64,000 nucleotides of DNA, from assembly GCA_034521715.1 (NCBI GenBank), contig JAXHLY010000008.1, positions 77,939 through 141,938 on the forward strand, in the 5' to 3' direction. The position numbers and the translations under genes were made by a program. The notes below the pieces were generated by a model that was not told the origin of the DNA, did no database searches, and saw nothing but the letters and a program-made list of their open reading frames with translations. Positions within the stretch are counted from its first letter, which is position 1, and each line of letters opens with the position of its first letter. Below, in pieces: positions 59,431 through 64,000 of the stretch. The stretch comes from Methylohalomonas sp034521715 (GTDB taxonomy: Bacteria; Pseudomonadota; Gammaproteobacteria; Methylohalomonadales; Methylohalomonadaceae).

Positions 59431-59725
59431 AGATTCGGAATGGTTCGAGCTCAGAAGCAAGCATTCATATCGAGTGTTTACTTCTGGCTTTGAGTCAGAG
59501 CGAGAAGGCAAAGTACCTGATCGACGTGCTCTTTAAAAATTTGGATAGGTAGAAGTCTAGGTAATGCTGCGAAACACGAGTTTTATATGTACGAGTGTTT
59601 CTCAAGAATTACGTAATGTTACGATTGTATGCAATATTTGTTGGTGACCAGCTAACTAAAATCTAAATCTTAGTCGTCATTTACTTCGAAGATTTTGGCG
59701 TAAGCCAGAAAATTTGGGGTTATAT
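59431..59725 (+). other. Spacer between tRNA-Ala and 23S, with boxA
   Basis: Contains a second boxA, TGCTCTTTAAAAAT at 59527-59540, and sequence around 59715-59725 that pairs with the region after 23S (TATATGGTCAAG and CTTGACCATATA) to form the RNase III processing stem. The rest is AT-rich with no gene. Confidence 0.75.
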
Positions 59726-62612
<2,887 letters not shown>

Positions 62613-62698
62613 TAACACCCAAGTTTTTTGGGTCAGTAAGGTCACCAACAAGTAATACAATCAAAAAGCATTACCTTCTACCTAATCCAAATTCGGGA

Positions 62699-62789
62699 GG
62701 AAAAATGGGGTCAGAGACGAACTTTTCTCTAACCTCTTTTTCCATATAAACGGGATCATCAGGAAATTCATCTCTGACCCCGTTTTTCC
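62699..62789. repeat. Palindromic element inserted between 23S and 5S
   Basis: GGAAAAATGGGGTCAGAGAC with GAA at the left, and at the right the inverse of GGAAAAACGGGGTCAGAGAT with GAA: 23-base arms with two mismatches and a 45-base centre. The GGGGTCAGAG core resembles ends found with REP-associated or Y1-type transposases. No gene inside. Confidence 0.75.
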
Positions 62790-62798
62790 CAACCAGTT

Positions 62799-62917
62799 TG
62801 CCTGGCGGCAATGGCGAGGTGGAACCACCTGATCCCATCCCGAACTCAGAAGTGAAACGCCTCAGCGCCGATGATAGTGTGGGGTCTCCCCATGTGAAAG
62901 TAGGTCACCGCCAGGCT
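62799..62917 (+). rRNA. rrf: 5S ribosomal RNA
   Basis: About 119 nt, TGCCTGGCGGCAATGGCGAG at the start and CGCCAGGCT at the end, which pair with each other; the ACCTGATCCCATCCCGAACT core is typical. Last RNA of the operon. Confidence 0.96.
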
Positions 62918-62925
62918 TTAATACC

Positions 62926-62962
62926 AAAGCCCCGTTCTCGAAAGAGGACGGGGCTTTTTTTT
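62926..62962 (+). terminator. Terminator of the rRNA operon
   Basis: AAAGCCCCGT and ACGGGGCTTT with a TCTCGAAAGAGG centre that itself pairs, followed by eight T. A strong intrinsic terminator nine bases after 5S. Confidence 0.92.
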
Positions 62963-63359
62963 ATCTGTTCGGTACTTCGCCGCTCTCAGGCTGTCTCATA
63001 GAATCCCTCATGAAAACCTTCCCTGGTTTTCACCCATCGGGCCCACCATCGTCGGTTTAATTTCGTTCAATATGAGTCCCCCCTAACTACTCATAGAACC
63101 CTGCGGGTTCATCAGCCGGTTGGTATTTTAGAGCCATTCCCGTAGCGTATAAGCGTCGGCTAAACTAATTAAAATTCGCAATATTAGTAACTTAGCGTAT
63201 ATTTATAGGGCAGTTTGGCAAATCCACGCTTCGGGCTGTTAACCTGTCATAATTACGCCGATCATGTCAGGATATGGCTAGAAGACCCAGAATGAGCGTG
63301 AATATAATATAAAACATAGATTAAATCGGGATTTTCCAGATACGGCCACCTGCAGAGAA
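62963..63359 (+). other. Intergenic region after the rRNA operon
   Basis: Nearly 400 bases, markedly more AT-rich than the rest. A small hairpin GAACCCTGCGGGTTC lies at about 63097. No open frame or promoter can be called with confidence; the sequence GAATATAATATAAAACATAG near 63300 could include a -10 for the next gene. Confidence 0.5.
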
Positions 63360-63974
63360 ATGATGGCAGTTCACTCGAAGACAGCACCATTCCAGAGTCG
63401 ATTAGCCGGGCAACCCTGGTTGCCGGCCCGTCGCCTCCAGTACCTCTATTTTATGCTCGGTGCCCTGGTTGTATTTGTTTACAGTCGTGGGCATGTCACT
63501 GCCATGGATACGTCGGGCAAGGCCCTGATCAGCGTGACTCTGTTGTCGTTTCTTCTGGTTGTGGTGATACGTTATATCATTGATAAATGGTTCTTTATCC
63601 AGGATCCTAACCTGGAGATAGTTAATAAAGAGTTTCTGATCAGTTTGGGACTCTATCTGCTTGCCGGTCTTGTTGGGTATTTTCTCATTGTTGGTTATTT
63701 TTTACCTGAAGAGCAAATTCCGGCAACAAAGTTTCTGATCGGCTGTCTGGTCTATGGCTATTTTGTGGCCGTAGATAATGCATTAAATACTGAACGGCGT
63801 TGTTATTATGAACGCCGTTATATTTATGCTAAGAGCATGTCGACTACGTCAAGTTCCGGCAGATTACGTCTGTTTATCCTGACGACCATACTGATAACCG
63901 TGGTTGCCATGTATTTTTCCGCGCATTCGGTCGTCTACTATCTACTGGCCGAGGTGCGGGCCCAGGGAAGGTGA
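63360..63974 (+). CDS. Multi-pass membrane protein of unknown function
   Basis: A 204-residue protein with about five hydrophobic segments: around 28-44 (YFMLGALVVFVYS), 54-71, 90-112 (LISLGLYLLAGLVGYFLIVG), 122-140 and 168-195. A Tyr/Arg-rich polar loop (NTERRCYYERRYIYAKS) lies between the last two. The N-terminus is basic. I do not recognise the family. ATG 63360 or the ATG one codon later could start it. It is the last gene of the window, and its partners lie beyond the edge. Confidence 0.65.
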   Translation: MMAVHSKTAPFQSRLAGQPWLPARRLQYLYFMLGALVVFVYSRGHVTAMDTSGKALISVTLLSFLLVVVIRYIIDKWFFIQDPNLEIVNKEFLISLGLYLLAGLVGYFLIVGYFLPEEQIPATKFLIGCLVYGYFVAVDNALNTERRCYYERRYIYAKSMSTTSSSGRLRLFILTTILITVVAMYFSAHSVVYYLLAEVRAQGR

Positions 63975-64000
63975 TATCCAGATCGTGGAAGGCGGACGGG

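Overview
The window is a stretch of chromosome from a gammaproteobacterium of moderately high G+C. Evidence is the gene order mnmG-rsmG-parA-parB-atpIBEFHAGDC-glmU (the usual neighbourhood of the replication origin), the order argC-DUF6776-bactofilin-erpA ... anmK-M23 peptidase-tyrS-rrn, the block hemL-thiE-thiD/rubredoxin, and a 16S-tRNAIle-tRNAAla-23S-5S operon. PHA synthase, cupredoxins, a cytochrome P460 and c-type cytochromes suggest an aerobic or facultative respirer that stores polyhydroxyalkanoate. A Chromatiales-like lineage is plausible, but the exact order cannot be fixed from this sequence.

Layout. 0-2.3 kb: hemB (cut by the edge), a fatty acid hydroxylase/sterol desaturase-family gene, folD. 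2.3-3.9 kb: a decayed IS256-family element with an exact 8-bp target duplication, beside a heptanucleotide array. 3.9-10.1 kb, minus strand: phaC, plsC, gmhB, glyS, glyQ. 10.3-15 kb: an ABC-2 exporter operon (GldA/GldF/GldG-like plus DUF4340). 15.3-19.7 kb: a 3-hydroxyisobutyrate dehydrogenase-family oxidoreductase, speA, an M20 peptidase. 19.8-22 kb: two tandem pseudoazurin-type cupredoxins and a cytochrome c lipoprotein. 22-24 kb: gamma-carbonic anhydrase, speE, a tiny His-rich lipoprotein. 24.1-37.8 kb: the mnmG/par/atp/glmU block. 37.9-41.6 kb: nitrilase-family hydrolase, rraA, SIMPL protein, a cupredoxin and a cytochrome P460. 41.6-46.3 kb: hemL, thiE, thiD, rubredoxin, HemJ-like protein, TlpA-like thioredoxin, DUF4126. 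46.4-57.3 kb: a candidate small RNA, argC, DUF6776, bactofilin, erpA, transglutaminase, two methyltransferase-type genes, GFA protein, a lipoprotein, anmK, M23 peptidase, tyrS. 57.4-63 kb: the rRNA operon. 63.4 kb to the end: a membrane protein.

Three points stand out. First, many housekeeping genes (glyS, mnmG, atpD, hemL, thiD, argC, speE, tyrS and others) are broken by single-base indels, mostly +1. In most of them the full family length returns when one base is removed. This looks like consensus error, not gene death, so I annotate full-length loci. Second, the intergenic spaces are rich in short repeats: three kinds of heptanucleotide arrays (one with exactly 23 copies of GTGAATA between parA and parB), a 70-80 bp palindromic dispersed repeat, REP-like palindromes, and MITE-like elements with inverted ends, one of which supplies the stop codon of its neighbour. 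Third, the redox genes (two pseudoazurins, a third cupredoxin, P460, a cytochrome c lipoprotein, rubredoxin) suggest small-molecule electron transfer or nitrogen-oxide handling. No CRISPR array, prophage or restriction/defence system was seen.
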